Positions 16,887-25,864 are shown, counted from the first letter of the stretch. The stretch is 48,097 nucleotides of DNA from JAXIHJ01 sp034189755 (GCA_034189755.1 JAXIHJ010000013.1:1-48097), one strand, 5' to 3'. The notes: generated by a model not told the origin, from the sequence alone. Translations and numbers: made by a program.

Positions 16887-17969
16887 ATGGCGGACAAATC
16901 CTCCGGCAAGCCGATTACGTACAAAGACGCCGGCGTTGACATCGAAGCCGGCGAAAAACTGGTATCGCAAATCAAGCCGCTGGTAAAGCGGACGTTTACA
17001 CCTCGCGTGGTCGAGTCCTACGGCGGTTTCGCCGGATTGTTTCAGTTGGACTACGACCAGAAGCTGCTCAAGCGCAACTACCGCAAGCCTGTCCTTGTCG
17101 GCTGCACCGACGGCGTCGGCACGAAACTAAAGGTCGCCTTTGCCACCGGCCAGCTGGAGACGATCGGCATCGACCTGGTCGCGATGAACGTCAACGATCT
17201 GGTCTGCTGCGGCGCTGAGCCGCTGTTCTTTTTGGACTATCTCGCCGTCGGCAAGCTCCGGCCTGATCGGATGGCTCAGATCATAAAGGGCATATCAGAC
17301 GGCTGCCTTCAGGCCGGTTGCGCGCTGCTTGGCGGCGAGACGGCCGAGATGCCCGATTTTTACAAGCCAAGGGAGTTCGACATGGCCGGCTTCGCCGTCG
17401 GCCTGGTCGAGCGGTCGCGTATAATCGACGGGTCAAACGCCCAGGCCGGAGACGTAGCCATCGCATTGGCCTGCGACGGGCTGCATTCCAACGGCTACGG
17501 CCTGGCGCGGCGGGTGCTGCTGGGGCCCAGGGGCTACCAACTCGGCGACCGCCCGCCCGAGCTGGAGGGCGCAAGCGTCGGCGAGGAACTGCTGAAGCCA
17601 ACGCGAATTTACGTCAGGCCTATTCTTCACGCCGTCGGGCAATACAAGGTCAAACGCGTCATAAGGGCGATGGCGCACATCACCGGCGGCGGGCTTCCGG
17701 GCAATCTGCCGCGCGTCCTGCCGGAGGGGTTGACCGTCCGCATAAAGCGCGGCTCCTGGCCGGTGCCGCCTGTCTTCAAACTCATCGCCGCCAGGGGGCC
17801 GGTGGACGACATAGAGATGATGCGCGTCTTCAACATGGGCGTCGGCTTCGTGATGATTGTCGCGCCGGACTTCGCACAGGCGATCATTAACCGCCTGCGG
17901 AAGATGGGCGAGCGATGCTGGCGGCTTGGCAAGGTCTGCAAGGGCGGACCGGAAATCATGTGGGCCTAG
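16887..17969 (+). CDS. purM: Phosphoribosylformylglycinamidine cyclo-ligase (AIR synthetase)
   Basis: A 360-residue PurM from MADKSSGKPITYKDAGVDI, the family's standard N terminus. ATP- and substrate-binding motifs are present: VGCTDGVGTKLKVAF, GIDLVAMNVNDLVCCGAEPL, LLGGETAEMP, and the C-terminal HITGGGLPGNLPRVLP. It catalyses FGAM to AIR in purine synthesis. The frame continues upstream to 16791 through the repeat, which is not PurM sequence. AGGA lies 9 bases before the chosen ATG. No other purine genes are nearby. Its stop overlaps the end of the opposing YjbQ gene by 4 bases. Confidence 0.95.
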   Translation: MADKSSGKPITYKDAGVDIEAGEKLVSQIKPLVKRTFTPRVVESYGGFAGLFQLDYDQKLLKRNYRKPVLVGCTDGVGTKLKVAFATGQLETIGIDLVAMNVNDLVCCGAEPLFFLDYLAVGKLRPDRMAQIIKGISDGCLQAGCALLGGETAEMPDFYKPREFDMAGFAVGLVERSRIIDGSNAQAGDVAIALACDGLHSNGYGLARRVLLGPRGYQLGDRPPELEGASVGEELLKPTRIYVRPILHAVGQYKVKRVIRAMAHITGGGLPGNLPRVLPEGLTVRIKRGSWPVPPVFKLIAARGPVDDIEMMRVFNMGVGFVMIVAPDFAQAIINRLRKMGERCWRLGKVCKGGPEIMWA

Positions 17970-18382
17970 TGCCCAGTTACGGCCACAACGACCCGCCGCG
18001 TGCGCGGGCCGTCAAACTCGCAGAAGAATATCGCCTGCCACGTTCCAAGAGTCATCCGCCCGCCGCGAACGGGCACGGCCGCCGAACAGCCGACCATCGA
18101 ACTCTTGGTGTGCGCGGCGGAGTTGCCCTCCCCGTGCCGGTAGAACCCCTGCCGCCACGGCACGGCCTTATCAAGTGCAGCCAGCACGTCGTGCACGACG
18201 TCCGGGTCGGCGTTTTCGTTGATCGTCACGCCGGCTGTAGTGTGCGGAACGTACACGGTAACCACGCCGTCGCGGACGGCTGAATCGGTAACCGCCTCCT
18301 GCACGCGCACGGTTATGTCGATCATCTCATCACGATTGTGCGTTTTTACGTCAAATACAGTCGTGTACATGGAGATATGCAT
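17966..18382 (-). CDS. YjbQ/UPF0047-family protein
   Basis: About 138 residues. Family hallmarks are visible: VPHTTAGVTINENADPDV, the second block GEGNSAAHTKSSMVG, and GTWQAIFFCEFDGPR, with three conserved histidines likely to bind a ligand. NCBI names the family secondary thiamine-phosphate synthase because E. coli YjbQ shows a weak activity of that kind; the physiological role is uncertain. The start is ambiguous: ATG at 18382 or 18370, neither with a Shine-Dalgarno site. It is transcribed away from eboB and convergently overlaps purM by 4 bases. Confidence 0.88.
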   Translation of the reverse strand: MHISMYTTVFDVKTHNRDEMIDITVRVQEAVTDSAVRDGVVTVYVPHTTAGVTINENADPDVVHDVLAALDKAVPWRQGFYRHGEGNSAAHTKSSMVGCSAAVPVRGGRMTLGTWQAIFFCEFDGPRTRRVVVAVTGH

Positions 18383-18458
18383 ACACGATTGAAAAGCCGC
18401 TTGCAACCGTTACACGCAACGCGCGATAATCGCCGTGAAAACTGCGAAAGGACCAACC

Positions 18459-19295
18459 GTGACCATCATCGAGCCGCACATTCACATGTACTCCCGGACG
18501 ACCGACGACTACCAGGCGATGTACGCCGCCGGCATTCGTGCGTGCGTGGAGCCTTCGTTCTGGCTGGGCGCCAATCGCCGCTACGCCGGGACGTTCTTCG
18601 ATTACTTCCGGCTCATACTCGAATTCGAGACCGTCCGCGCGCGGCGGTTCGGCATCGACCACTACGCGGCTATCTCCATGAACCCCAAGGAGGCCGAGGA
18701 CCGCCGCCTTGTCGATGAAGTGCTGGCCGGGATGGGCGAATATCTCGACCACCAGCGGTGCGTCGCGCTCGGCGAGATCGGCTTCAATAACATCACGGAC
18801 AACGAGGAATACACCTTCGGCCGCCAGCTCGAAATCGCCAAAGACCGCAACATGCCGGTGGTCATCCACCTGCCGCACTTCAACAAGCCCGAAGGCATCG
18901 AACGCACCATGAAGGTTGTCCACCAGGTCGGCTTCGACGAGAGCAAAATATACCTCGACCACAACACCGAGCAGACGATCGCCCGGGTAGTCGAGACCGG
19001 CTGCTACGCCGGGCTTACGGTGTATCCGATTTCCAAGCTCACGCCGGAGCGGGTAAGTAAAATCGTCCGCAGGTACGGCTGCGAGCGCATAATCGTCAGC
19101 GGCTCAGCCGACTGGGGCGTATCCGACCCGCTGGCACTGGTCAAGGTCGTCGATTACATGAAAAACGACGGGCACGGCGAGGATACAATCCGGCGGCTTG
19201 TATTCGGCAACGCCACGGCGTTTTACAGCCTGTCGCCGAACTGGAAGCCCGAGTTCGACATCAAGCCGATGGACCCACATGAATTCCAGCGATAA
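18459..19295 (+). CDS. eboB: TatD-like metal-dependent hydrolase of the ebo cluster
   Basis: A 278-residue TatD-type amidohydrolase barrel. Metal ligands are visible: HIH in IIEPHIHMYSR, Glu in VALGEIGFN, His in PVVIHLPHF, His in IYLDHNTEQ and Asp in IVSGSADWG. Start: GTG at 18459 is preceded by AAAGGA at 6 bases; an in-frame GTG at 18435 is the alternative. It overlaps the UbiA-like gene by 17 bases, so the two are probably translationally coupled. In known ebo clusters a TatD-like hydrolase is EboB. Assignment rests on family and neighbours; the substrate is unknown. The usual preceding gene eboA is absent. Confidence 0.85.
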   Translation: MTIIEPHIHMYSRTTDDYQAMYAAGIRACVEPSFWLGANRRYAGTFFDYFRLILEFETVRARRFGIDHYAAISMNPKEAEDRRLVDEVLAGMGEYLDHQRCVALGEIGFNNITDNEEYTFGRQLEIAKDRNMPVVIHLPHFNKPEGIERTMKVVHQVGFDESKIYLDHNTEQTIARVVETGCYAGLTVYPISKLTPERVSKIVRRYGCERIIVSGSADWGVSDPLALVKVVDYMKNDGHGEDTIRRLVFGNATAFYSLSPNWKPEFDIKPMDPHEFQR

Positions 19296-20193
19296 TGATT
19301 ACCGCCGGCACGGCCCGGCCGCCTGGACGCAGCTTCTTCGCGTGCCGAACCTGCTGACAGTGCCGGGCGATCCGCTGGCGGGTTTCGTGCTGGGCTGCCT
19401 GGCCGTCGGAGGCGCAAGTCTCAGCCGCGCCGTCGCCCCTGCGGCTACGGGGCTGCTGCTGTATTGTGCGGGGCTGATCCAGAACGACCTGGCCGACCTG
19501 GCCGAGGACCGCCGGAATCGGCCCGGCAGGCCGCTGGCGAGCGGGCAGATTCGTCCGCTCGCGGCGGTGGCAGCGCTTCTGGCATGCGTAATCCTGGCCG
19601 CTGCCGCAGCAATTTCAGCGGGCACGGCGTCATTGCTCGTCGCGGCGGTGCTGCTGGCGGCTATCTCCGCGTACAATTTCATCACCAAGCGTATCGCCGT
19701 CATCGGCCCGCTCAACATGGGCCTCTGCCGGGGCATGAGCTTGATGCTCGGCGCATCGGCACTGGGTTGGGACGCCCTAGCCGGACCCGCTGTTTGGATA
19801 CCGGCCTGCCTTTTGGCGTTCTACGTTGCAGGCGTTACCGCTATCGCCGCCGGTGAAACGCAAAGGCGCAGCCTCCGCGTCCTGCGCTGGCTGCCCGCTG
19901 TAACAATGCTGACATGGGCATCGGTGCTGCTGGTAATCCTGGCGTTCCGGGCGCCTTCCGTGGTGTGTCTTATTCTCGCTGCCGGTTGGACTGCTTCGCG
20001 CAGCCGAAGCCTCGCCGGCAGGCCTGAACCGGAAAAGGTCCAGCGGACCGTCGGCGAACTGCTTCGCGGGCTGCTGCTCGTCCAGGCTGCAATAGTCGTT
20101 ATCGTCCCCTGGACCGGGTGGTTTCTGGGCGGGTTTTTGCTGATGTGCTGGCCTGCCAACGCCCTGCTGGCGAGGAAGTTCCACGCCAGTTGA
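19279..20193 (+). CDS. eboC: UbiA-like prenyltransferase of the ebo cluster
   Basis: A 304-residue polytopic protein with about eight hydrophobic spans. The UbiA polyprenyl-diphosphate/Mg motif reads NDLADLAEDRRNRPGRPL near residue 72, with a second conserved stretch YNFITKRIAVIGPLNMGLCR. UbiA enzymes attach a prenyl chain to an acceptor within the membrane. Start at 19279 gives MNSSDNDYRRHGPAAW; the frame is open further upstream inside eboB but that part is not UbiA-like. The next cluster gene begins 158 bases later, after a repeat copy, unlike the tight spacing of the rest. Confidence 0.88.
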   Translation: MNSSDNDYRRHGPAAWTQLLRVPNLLTVPGDPLAGFVLGCLAVGGASLSRAVAPAATGLLLYCAGLIQNDLADLAEDRRNRPGRPLASGQIRPLAAVAALLACVILAAAAAISAGTASLLVAAVLLAAISAYNFITKRIAVIGPLNMGLCRGMSLMLGASALGWDALAGPAVWIPACLLAFYVAGVTAIAAGETQRRSLRVLRWLPAVTMLTWASVLLVILAFRAPSVVCLILAAGWTASRSRSLAGRPEPEKVQRTVGELLRGLLLVQAAIVVIVPWTGWFLGGFLLMCWPANALLARKFHAS

Positions 20194-20216
20194 ACGGGAT
20201 TCCCGGAATGGGTGTA

Positions 20217-20290
20217 TGTAGGTTTTGGTGATTCGTGTCCCGCTAATCCCGTTTGCTTCCGTCCTGTGGAAACAAATCCCGCTCGCTTCC
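20217..20290. repeat. Family A interspersed repeat, copy 4, inside the ebo locus
   Basis: TGTAGGTTTTGGTG (20217-20230), then TCCCGCTAATCCCGTTTGCT, TCCGTCCTGTGG and AAACAAATCCCGCTCGCTTC ending at about 20290. These modules recur in the copy at 47065. The copy splits eboC from eboF. Confidence 0.7.
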
Positions 20291-20351
20291 GAAATTCGTA
20301 GATTTCTGCAACTTCACTTACTCGTCAGCGTCGAATATCCTATTGGACGCG

Positions 20352-21656
20352 ATGAAGAAACTTTTAATCATCGACGTGGCTGCATTGGGATACGAACTCT
20401 TGCGCGCCGGCGGCCGGCTGGAGTTCGACGGGCTGCGCTTCGCCCCGGCCGAGGGCGTCTTTCCCGCATTGACGTGCACGGTGCAGGCATCATTCCGCAC
20501 GGCCGGGCCGCCGGCCGGGCACGGCATGGTCGCCAACGGGCGGTTCTTTCGCAAGCTCGCCAGGGTGATGTTCTGGGAGCAGTCGGCCGGGTTGGTCGGC
20601 GGCCGGAGACTCTGGCACGGCTTCCGCAGCCGGGGCGGCCGCGTTGGCATGCTGTTCTGGCAGCAGAGCCTCGGCGAAGATGCAGACGTCCTGCTGTCGC
20701 CGGCGCCCATCCACAAGCATCATGGCGGGATGATCCAGGACTGTTATTCCGCCCCGGCCGGCCTGTATCAATCGCTCTGTGAGGCCGTCGGCGGCAGGTT
20801 CAACCTGATGCGATACTGGGGGCCGCTGGCCTCTGCGAAGGTCGGCGACTGGATCGCCGCCGCCACAGCCGCCCTGCTGCTCGACGGCAAGACGGCGCCT
20901 GAGCTGTGCCTGACGTACCTGCCGACGCTGGACTACGACTTGCAGAGATTCGGCCCCGCCCACAAGCGCAGCACGGCGACCCTCGCCAGGCTGTTCGACC
21001 AGCTTAGACTCATGCTCGCAGCGGCCAAGCGAAACGGCTACCAGGTGCTTATCTTCGGCGACTATGCCATGTCGGCCTGTGCCGGCGGGCCGGTCTTTCC
21101 CAACCGTGCATTGTGCGAGTCGGGCCTGCTCCGGACGCGCAGCATCAGTGGCATGTCGTATCTCGACCTGCACGCCAGCCGGGCGTTCGCACTGGCCGAC
21201 CACGAAATCGCCCACGTCTTCGTCCGCAACGCTCAAGACATCGCCCCGGCGCGACAGGTTCTTGCGAATCTGCCCGGCGTAGCGGAAATTCTGGACAAAG
21301 ACTCGCAGAAAGCAGCCGGCCTGGACCACCCCAACAGCGGTGAGCTGGTCATCACGGCCGACGGCGGCCGCTGGCTGGCATATCCGTGGTGGTCGAAAAA
21401 CAGCCAAGCCCCCGATTACGCCCGCCACGTGGACATTCATAACAAGCCGGGCTATGATCCGTGCGAGTTGTTTTTCGAGCGATTCGGCTGGCCTCCCATG
21501 TGCGTCAGCTCGGACGCCTCGCGCGTGCGAGGCAGTCATGGAACGGCAGGCCCCGGCAGGCAAGTCGCATGGGCGGCGACGTTTGACCTGGGTCAGCCGA
21601 CCGGCTCGCTTATCGAACTGGCCGAGGCGGTGCGAACCTGGCTGGACGCCCCATGA
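20352..21656 (+). CDS. eboF: Alkaline-phosphatase-superfamily phosphodiesterase, EboF-like
   Basis: A 434-residue protein of the type I phosphodiesterase/nucleotide pyrophosphatase fold. Features: N-terminal LLIIDVAALGYELL metal site, nucleophile Thr in FPALTCTVQASFRTG-like sequence (here ALTCTVQASFRTAGPPAG), YLPTLDYDLQRFGPAHKRS, the FGDYAMS motif in place of GDHG, and GSHGTAG near the C terminus. It should hydrolyse a phosphodiester or pyrophosphate; the substrate is unknown. Start at MKKLLIID (20352); upstream in-frame sequence lies in the repeat. Its stop overlaps the start of eboD by 4 bases (ATGA). Confidence 0.83.
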   Translation: MKKLLIIDVAALGYELLRAGGRLEFDGLRFAPAEGVFPALTCTVQASFRTAGPPAGHGMVANGRFFRKLARVMFWEQSAGLVGGRRLWHGFRSRGGRVGMLFWQQSLGEDADVLLSPAPIHKHHGGMIQDCYSAPAGLYQSLCEAVGGRFNLMRYWGPLASAKVGDWIAAATAALLLDGKTAPELCLTYLPTLDYDLQRFGPAHKRSTATLARLFDQLRLMLAAAKRNGYQVLIFGDYAMSACAGGPVFPNRALCESGLLRTRSISGMSYLDLHASRAFALADHEIAHVFVRNAQDIAPARQVLANLPGVAEILDKDSQKAAGLDHPNSGELVITADGGRWLAYPWWSKNSQAPDYARHVDIHNKPGYDPCELFFERFGWPPMCVSSDASRVRGSHGTAGPGRQVAWAATFDLGQPTGSLIELAEAVRTWLDAP

Positions 21657-22879
21657 CCGAAAATTCCCAAAACACGCCGACCGGCGAGAATGCAAATCTC
21701 CCGTTCGAGACATGCCGGCAGCGCTTCAGCGTGGAGTTCGACTACCCGGTCATCTTCACTCGCAACGTATTCGACGCCGGGAATCCGCTGCTGGCCGAGA
21801 CGCTGGGCCGACTCGAGCAGGACAGACGTCATCGGGTGGCGGTGTACATCGATCGCGGCGTAGCCGAGGCGCACAAGGACCTTATCGGGAACATCAAGGA
21901 ATACTTCCATGCCCGCCCGGAGCGGCTCGAACTGGCTGCGACGCCGGAAATCGTCCCCGGCGGCGAGCAGGCCAAGAACGATTGGCAGGCGGTCCGCGAG
22001 ATTATGTGGGCCATCGGCAACCTGCACATGGACCGCCAGAGCTTCGTTATCGCCGTCGGCGGCGGCAGCATGTTGGACATGGCCGGATTCGCGGTTTCAA
22101 TCGTCCATCGAGGTCTGAGGCTGCTTCGCATGCCGACCACGACGCTGGCACAGTCCGACGCCGGCATCGGCGTAAAAAACGGCATGGACGAGCACGGCAT
22201 GAAGAACTTCGTCGGCACGTTCGCGCCGCCGTTTGCGGTGATTAACGACTTTTCGTTCCTCGCGACGCTGCCGGAGCCGCACTGGCTGGGCGGGCCGGCC
22301 GAGGCGTTCAAGGTAGCCGTTATCAAGGACGCGGCGTTCTTCGATTTTCTGTGCGATAAGGCCGGCGACCTGCGGCGGCGCGACGCGGCGACTATGGAGC
22401 AGGCTATCCACCGCTGCGCGATGCTGCACCTGGCGCACACGCGAACCGGCGGCGATCCGTTTGAGTTCGGCTCGGCCAGGCCGCTGGACTTCGGGCACTG
22501 GGCGGCGCACAAGCTGGAGACACTCTCGGCCTACCGCATCGCACACGGGCAGGCCGTCGCCATCGGCATCGCCGTCGATTCATGCTACGCAATGCGCCAG
22601 GGACTGCTGAAAAAGGACCAGCTCGACCGCATACTCGCCGGCCTGACGAATTGCGGGCTGCCGATTTTTTCGGAGCTGCTCGAACAGCGAGAATCCGACG
22701 GCGTGCTGACCGTTCTCGACGGCTTGCAGCAGTTCCGCGAGCATCTCGGCGGCAGCCTGACCATCACGCTGCCGGACGGCATCGGAAACAAGGGCGAGGT
22801 TCACCAGATGAACGTACAGACAATCGAAGAGGTAATCCGATTTCTGAAAAACACTGCCGGCAACAGCCAGCAATCATGA
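21653..22879 (+). CDS. eboD: 3-dehydroquinate-synthase-like protein, EboD
   Basis: A 408-residue member of the sugar-phosphate cyclase superfamily. NAD-binding AVGGGSMLDMAGF, the loop RMPTTTLAQSDAGIGVKNGM, and metal ligands Glu in PAEAFKVAVI, His in RPLDFGHWAAHKLE and His in YRIAHGQAVAIG are all present, so it is probably catalytically competent. It is not a typical AroB: it has an extended N terminus and clusters with EboE and EboF relatives rather than shikimate genes. Overlaps both neighbours by 4 bases, showing tight coupling in eboF-eboD-eboE. Confidence 0.87.
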   Translation: MTENSQNTPTGENANLPFETCRQRFSVEFDYPVIFTRNVFDAGNPLLAETLGRLEQDRRHRVAVYIDRGVAEAHKDLIGNIKEYFHARPERLELAATPEIVPGGEQAKNDWQAVREIMWAIGNLHMDRQSFVIAVGGGSMLDMAGFAVSIVHRGLRLLRMPTTTLAQSDAGIGVKNGMDEHGMKNFVGTFAPPFAVINDFSFLATLPEPHWLGGPAEAFKVAVIKDAAFFDFLCDKAGDLRRRDAATMEQAIHRCAMLHLAHTRTGGDPFEFGSARPLDFGHWAAHKLETLSAYRIAHGQAVAIGIAVDSCYAMRQGLLKKDQLDRILAGLTNCGLPIFSELLEQRESDGVLTVLDGLQQFREHLGGSLTITLPDGIGNKGEVHQMNVQTIEEVIRFLKNTAGNSQQS

Positions 22880-24081
22880 AAGTTCAACAGACCCCCGCCG
22901 TTGACCTGACGTACTGCCTGAACGCCCATCCCGGCGAAAGCTGGGCGGAGAACTTCGCGGCGATTCGCAACGAGGCCTTGCGGGTCCGCGATGCCGTCGC
23001 GCCCGAAAGGCCTTTCGCCCTGGGGCTGCGGCTAAGCCGCCAGGCCGCCGACGAACTGAGCGAACCGGTAGCTCTTTCCGCCTTTCGGGAGTTCCTGGAA
23101 GCGGAAAACCTGTACGTCTTCACGATCAACGGCTTTGCCTACGGCGTGTTCCACGGCACCGCCGTCAAGGACAACGTCTACCGCCCGGACTGGCGCACGG
23201 CCGAGCGGCTGGACTACACCATCGCACTGGCGGACATATTGGCGGCGCTGCTGCCTGAAGGCGCAGCGGGCAGCATCTCCACCGTGCCAGGCTCGTACAA
23301 ATCGTGGATTCACTGCGAGCAGGACGTACGGGACATGACCGATATGCTCGCCGACGCGGCGCTGCATCTGTCGATGACCAAAAGGCAAACGGGCAGACAC
23401 ATCTGCCTGGCGCTGGAGCCGGAGGCCGACTGCTATCTCGAAACAGCCGGCGAAACTGTAGCGTTCTTCGCCGGGCCGCTACGGAAACTCGGCACAAGGT
23501 ACCTGCGAAGCCGACATGGATTATCAAAGACCGAGTGCCGGAAGGTGCTAAGCGGCCACCTGGGCGTGTGCCTGGACACGGCCCACGCGGCGGTGCAGTT
23601 CGAGGGCCCAGCCGAGACGCTGGCAAGGCTCCGGGCGGCACGAATCGCCGTGCCAAAGGTGCAGCTCAGTGCGGCAATCCACCTGCGCACAAGCCCGGAA
23701 ACGCTCCAACGCCTGCGCGACTTTTGCGACGCGGTTTACCTTCACCAGGTCAAGGCCCGCACAGCCGACGGAAAAATAATCTCCTACCGCGACCTTCCCG
23801 ATGCCCTGGCCGCCGCCGAGCAGACCAAGCCGGACCAGCAATGGCGAGTACACTTTCACGTGCCGCTGTTCTTCGACGGGCATGAAGGGCTGCATTCCAC
23901 GGCTGACGAGCTGTGCGGCGAGTTCGCCGAGCAACTTGCCGGCGGCGCCGTCGGGCATCTCGAGATCGAGACCTACACCTTCAACGTCCTGCCGGAGTTC
24001 ATGCAGCCGGCCGACGTCGCCGACGGAATCGTGCGGGAATACGAGTGGGTGCTGCGGAAGCTCTTTGCCGGGTGTGCGTAG
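22876..24081 (+). CDS. eboE: Metabolite traffic protein EboE (xylose-isomerase-like TIM barrel)
   Basis: A 401-residue TIM-barrel protein starting MKVQQTPAVDLTYCLNAHPG, the EboE-type N terminus. Likely metal ligands occur in ALEPEADCYL, GVCLDTAHAAVQF, the HFHVPLFFDG strand and GHLEIETYTFNVLP. The fold is that of sugar-phosphate isomerases/epimerases (AP-endonuclease 2 type). The start codon overlaps the eboD stop (ATGA at 22876-22879). The TAG stop codon lies within the GTAGGTTTTGGTG module of a repeat copy. It ends the visible cluster; a hairpin terminator follows at 24158. Confidence 0.87.
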   Translation: MKVQQTPAVDLTYCLNAHPGESWAENFAAIRNEALRVRDAVAPERPFALGLRLSRQAADELSEPVALSAFREFLEAENLYVFTINGFAYGVFHGTAVKDNVYRPDWRTAERLDYTIALADILAALLPEGAAGSISTVPGSYKSWIHCEQDVRDMTDMLADAALHLSMTKRQTGRHICLALEPEADCYLETAGETVAFFAGPLRKLGTRYLRSRHGLSKTECRKVLSGHLGVCLDTAHAAVQFEGPAETLARLRAARIAVPKVQLSAAIHLRTSPETLQRLRDFCDAVYLHQVKARTADGKIISYRDLPDALAAAEQTKPDQQWRVHFHVPLFFDGHEGLHSTADELCGEFAEQLAGGAVGHLEIETYTFNVLPEFMQPADVADGIVREYEWVLRKLFAGCA

Positions 24082-24126
24082 GTTTTGGTGAAAATATAAA
24101 TCCCGTTCACTTCCGCTCGCGGCTAG
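24078..24126. repeat. Family A interspersed repeat, copy 5, overlapping the eboE stop
   Basis: GTAGGTTTTGGTG (24078-24090) contains the eboE stop TAG; after AAAATATAA it continues ATCCCGTTCACTTCCGCTCG and CGGCTAG. Same orientation as copy 4. Confidence 0.7.
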
Positions 24127-24157
24127 CCTTATCACAACATCGCAGGATATTTGCAGC

Positions 24158-24200
24158 ACAACGCCGAAAGGCAAAAACTTGCCCTTCGGCGTTGTTTGTT
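24158..24200. terminator. Hairpin terminator between eboE and groEL
   Basis: Arms ACAACGCCGAAAGGCAA (24158-24174) and TTGCCCTTCGGCGTTGT (24179-24195) pair with one mismatch around AAAC, followed by TTGTT. It lies between convergent genes and probably works in both directions. Confidence 0.6.
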
Positions 24201-24235
24201 CCTACTGCCTATTACCTACGCCCTATCCCCTGCCG

Positions 24236-25864
24236 TTAATACATCCCTTCCATGCCGGCGCCGGGTGCGGCGGGCGCCTTCTTTTCCGGAATCTCGGAGA
24301 CGACCGCGTCGGTCGTCAGCAGCAGGCCGGCTACGGACGCGGCGTTCTGAAGCGCGATGCGCTCAACCTTCGTCGGCACAATCACGCCGGCGGCAACCAG
24401 GTTGCAGTACTTCGCCTGCATAGCGTCATAGCCGAAGTTGGCCTCTTTGCTCTCGGCGACCTTCGCGGCGACGATGCTGCCGTCTAAGCCTGAGTTTTCC
24501 GCGATCTGCCGAATCGGGCTGACCAAGGCCCGGCGGACGATATCCACGCCCGTCTTCTCGTCGTCGTTGTCGCAGGCGACCTTGTCCAGCGTCTTGATTG
24601 CCTGGATCACGGCTACGCCGCCGCCGGGCAGGATGCCTTCTTCGACGGCGGCCCGGCAGGCGTGCAGTGCGTCCTCGACGCGGGCCTTCTTCTCTTTCAT
24701 CTCCACCTCGGTCGCAGCGCCGACGTTGATCTGCGCCACGCCGCCGGCCAGTTTCGCCAGGCGCTCTTCCAGCTTCTCGCGGTCGTAGTCGGAGGTGGTC
24801 GCCTCGACCTCGTGCTTAATCTGATCGATGCGCCCTTTGATGTCCGCCGTCTTGCCGGCGCCTTCGATAATCGTGGTGTTGTCCTTGTCGATGCGGACCT
24901 GCTTGGCCGAACCGAGGTCGGACATCTGGATGCTCTCCAGCGAGATGCCCATGTCTTCCATGATCGCCTTGCCGCCGGTGAGCACCGCGATGTCACGGAG
25001 CATCTCCTTGCGGCGGTCGCCGAAGCCCGGAGCCTTGACGGCTACGCACTGAAGCGTGCCGCGAAGCTTGTTGACCACCAGTGTCGCCAGGGCTTCACCC
25101 TCGATGTCCTCGGCGATAATCAACAGAGGCCTGCCCGACTGGGCGATTTTCTCCAAAAGACCGACCAGGTCCTTGATGGCTGAAATCTTCTTCTCGTGAA
25201 TCAGGATGAAGGGCTTTTCCATGTCGGCTTCCATCGCCTCGACGTTGTTGACGAAGTGCGGGGAGATGTAGCCCTTGTCGAACTGCATGCCCTCGACCAG
25301 GTCAACGGAGGTCTCCAGGCCCTTGCCCTCTTCGACGGTGATGACGCCGTCCTTGCCGACCTTGTCCATAGCCTCGGCGATCATCTGTCCCACCTCGGCG
25401 TCCTGGTTGGCGGCGCAGGTTCCTACCTGTGCGATTTCCTTGGAACTTTTAATCGGCTTGGAAAACTTCTCCAGGCCCGCGACGACCGAATCGACGGCCT
25501 TGTCGATGCCTCGCTTCAGTTGCATCGCCTTGGCGCCGGCGGCGACGTTCTTGAGGCCCTCGTCGAAAATAGCTTCGGCATATATCGTAGCCGTGGTTGT
25601 GCCGTCTCCGGCTACATTGGAGGTCTTGGAGGCCACCTCCTTGACCATCTGGGCGCCCATATTTTCGTTGGCGTCCTCAAGCTCGATTTCCTTGGCGACC
25701 GTAACGCCGTCCTTCGTGACGGTCGGCGCGCCGAATGATTTTTCGAGCACCACCACCCGCCCGGTAGGCCCGAGGGTTACCTTGACCGCCCTGGCTAACT
25801 GCTTGATGCCGCGGCGAATGCCCTCGCGGGCTTCCGTGTCGAATACAATCTTCTTCTTAGCCAT
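24236..25864 (-). CDS. groEL: 60 kDa chaperonin GroEL
   Basis: A 542-residue type I chaperonin. Nucleotide-binding motifs VTLGPTGRVVVLEKSFGAP and VAGDGTTTATIYAEAI, apical domain KGYISPHFVNN, and the family signature AVEEGILPGGGVAVIQA are intact. The C terminus ends PAAPGAGMEGMY, without the repeated GGM tail of E. coli GroEL. It starts MAKKKIVFD with a strong AGGAG site and follows groES by 124 bases. Only one copy is in this window. Confidence 0.98.
   Translation of the reverse strand: MAKKKIVFDTEAREGIRRGIKQLARAVKVTLGPTGRVVVLEKSFGAPTVTKDGVTVAKEIELEDANENMGAQMVKEVASKTSNVAGDGTTTATIYAEAIFDEGLKNVAAGAKAMQLKRGIDKAVDSVVAGLEKFSKPIKSSKEIAQVGTCAANQDAEVGQMIAEAMDKVGKDGVITVEEGKGLETSVDLVEGMQFDKGYISPHFVNNVEAMEADMEKPFILIHEKKISAIKDLVGLLEKIAQSGRPLLIIAEDIEGEALATLVVNKLRGTLQCVAVKAPGFGDRRKEMLRDIAVLTGGKAIMEDMGISLESIQMSDLGSAKQVRIDKDNTTIIEGAGKTADIKGRIDQIKHEVEATTSDYDREKLEERLAKLAGGVAQINVGAATEVEMKEKKARVEDALHACRAAVEEGILPGGGVAVIQAIKTLDKVACDNDDEKTGVDIVRRALVSPIRQIAENSGLDGSIVAAKVAESKEANFGYDAMQAKYCNLVAAGVIVPTKVERIALQNAASVAGLLLTTDAVVSEIPEKKAPAAPGAGMEGMY

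Noticed and set aside
20490..21713. 407-codon open frame opposite eboF
   Set aside because: Antisense shadow of a clearly conserved gene, no recognisable domain.
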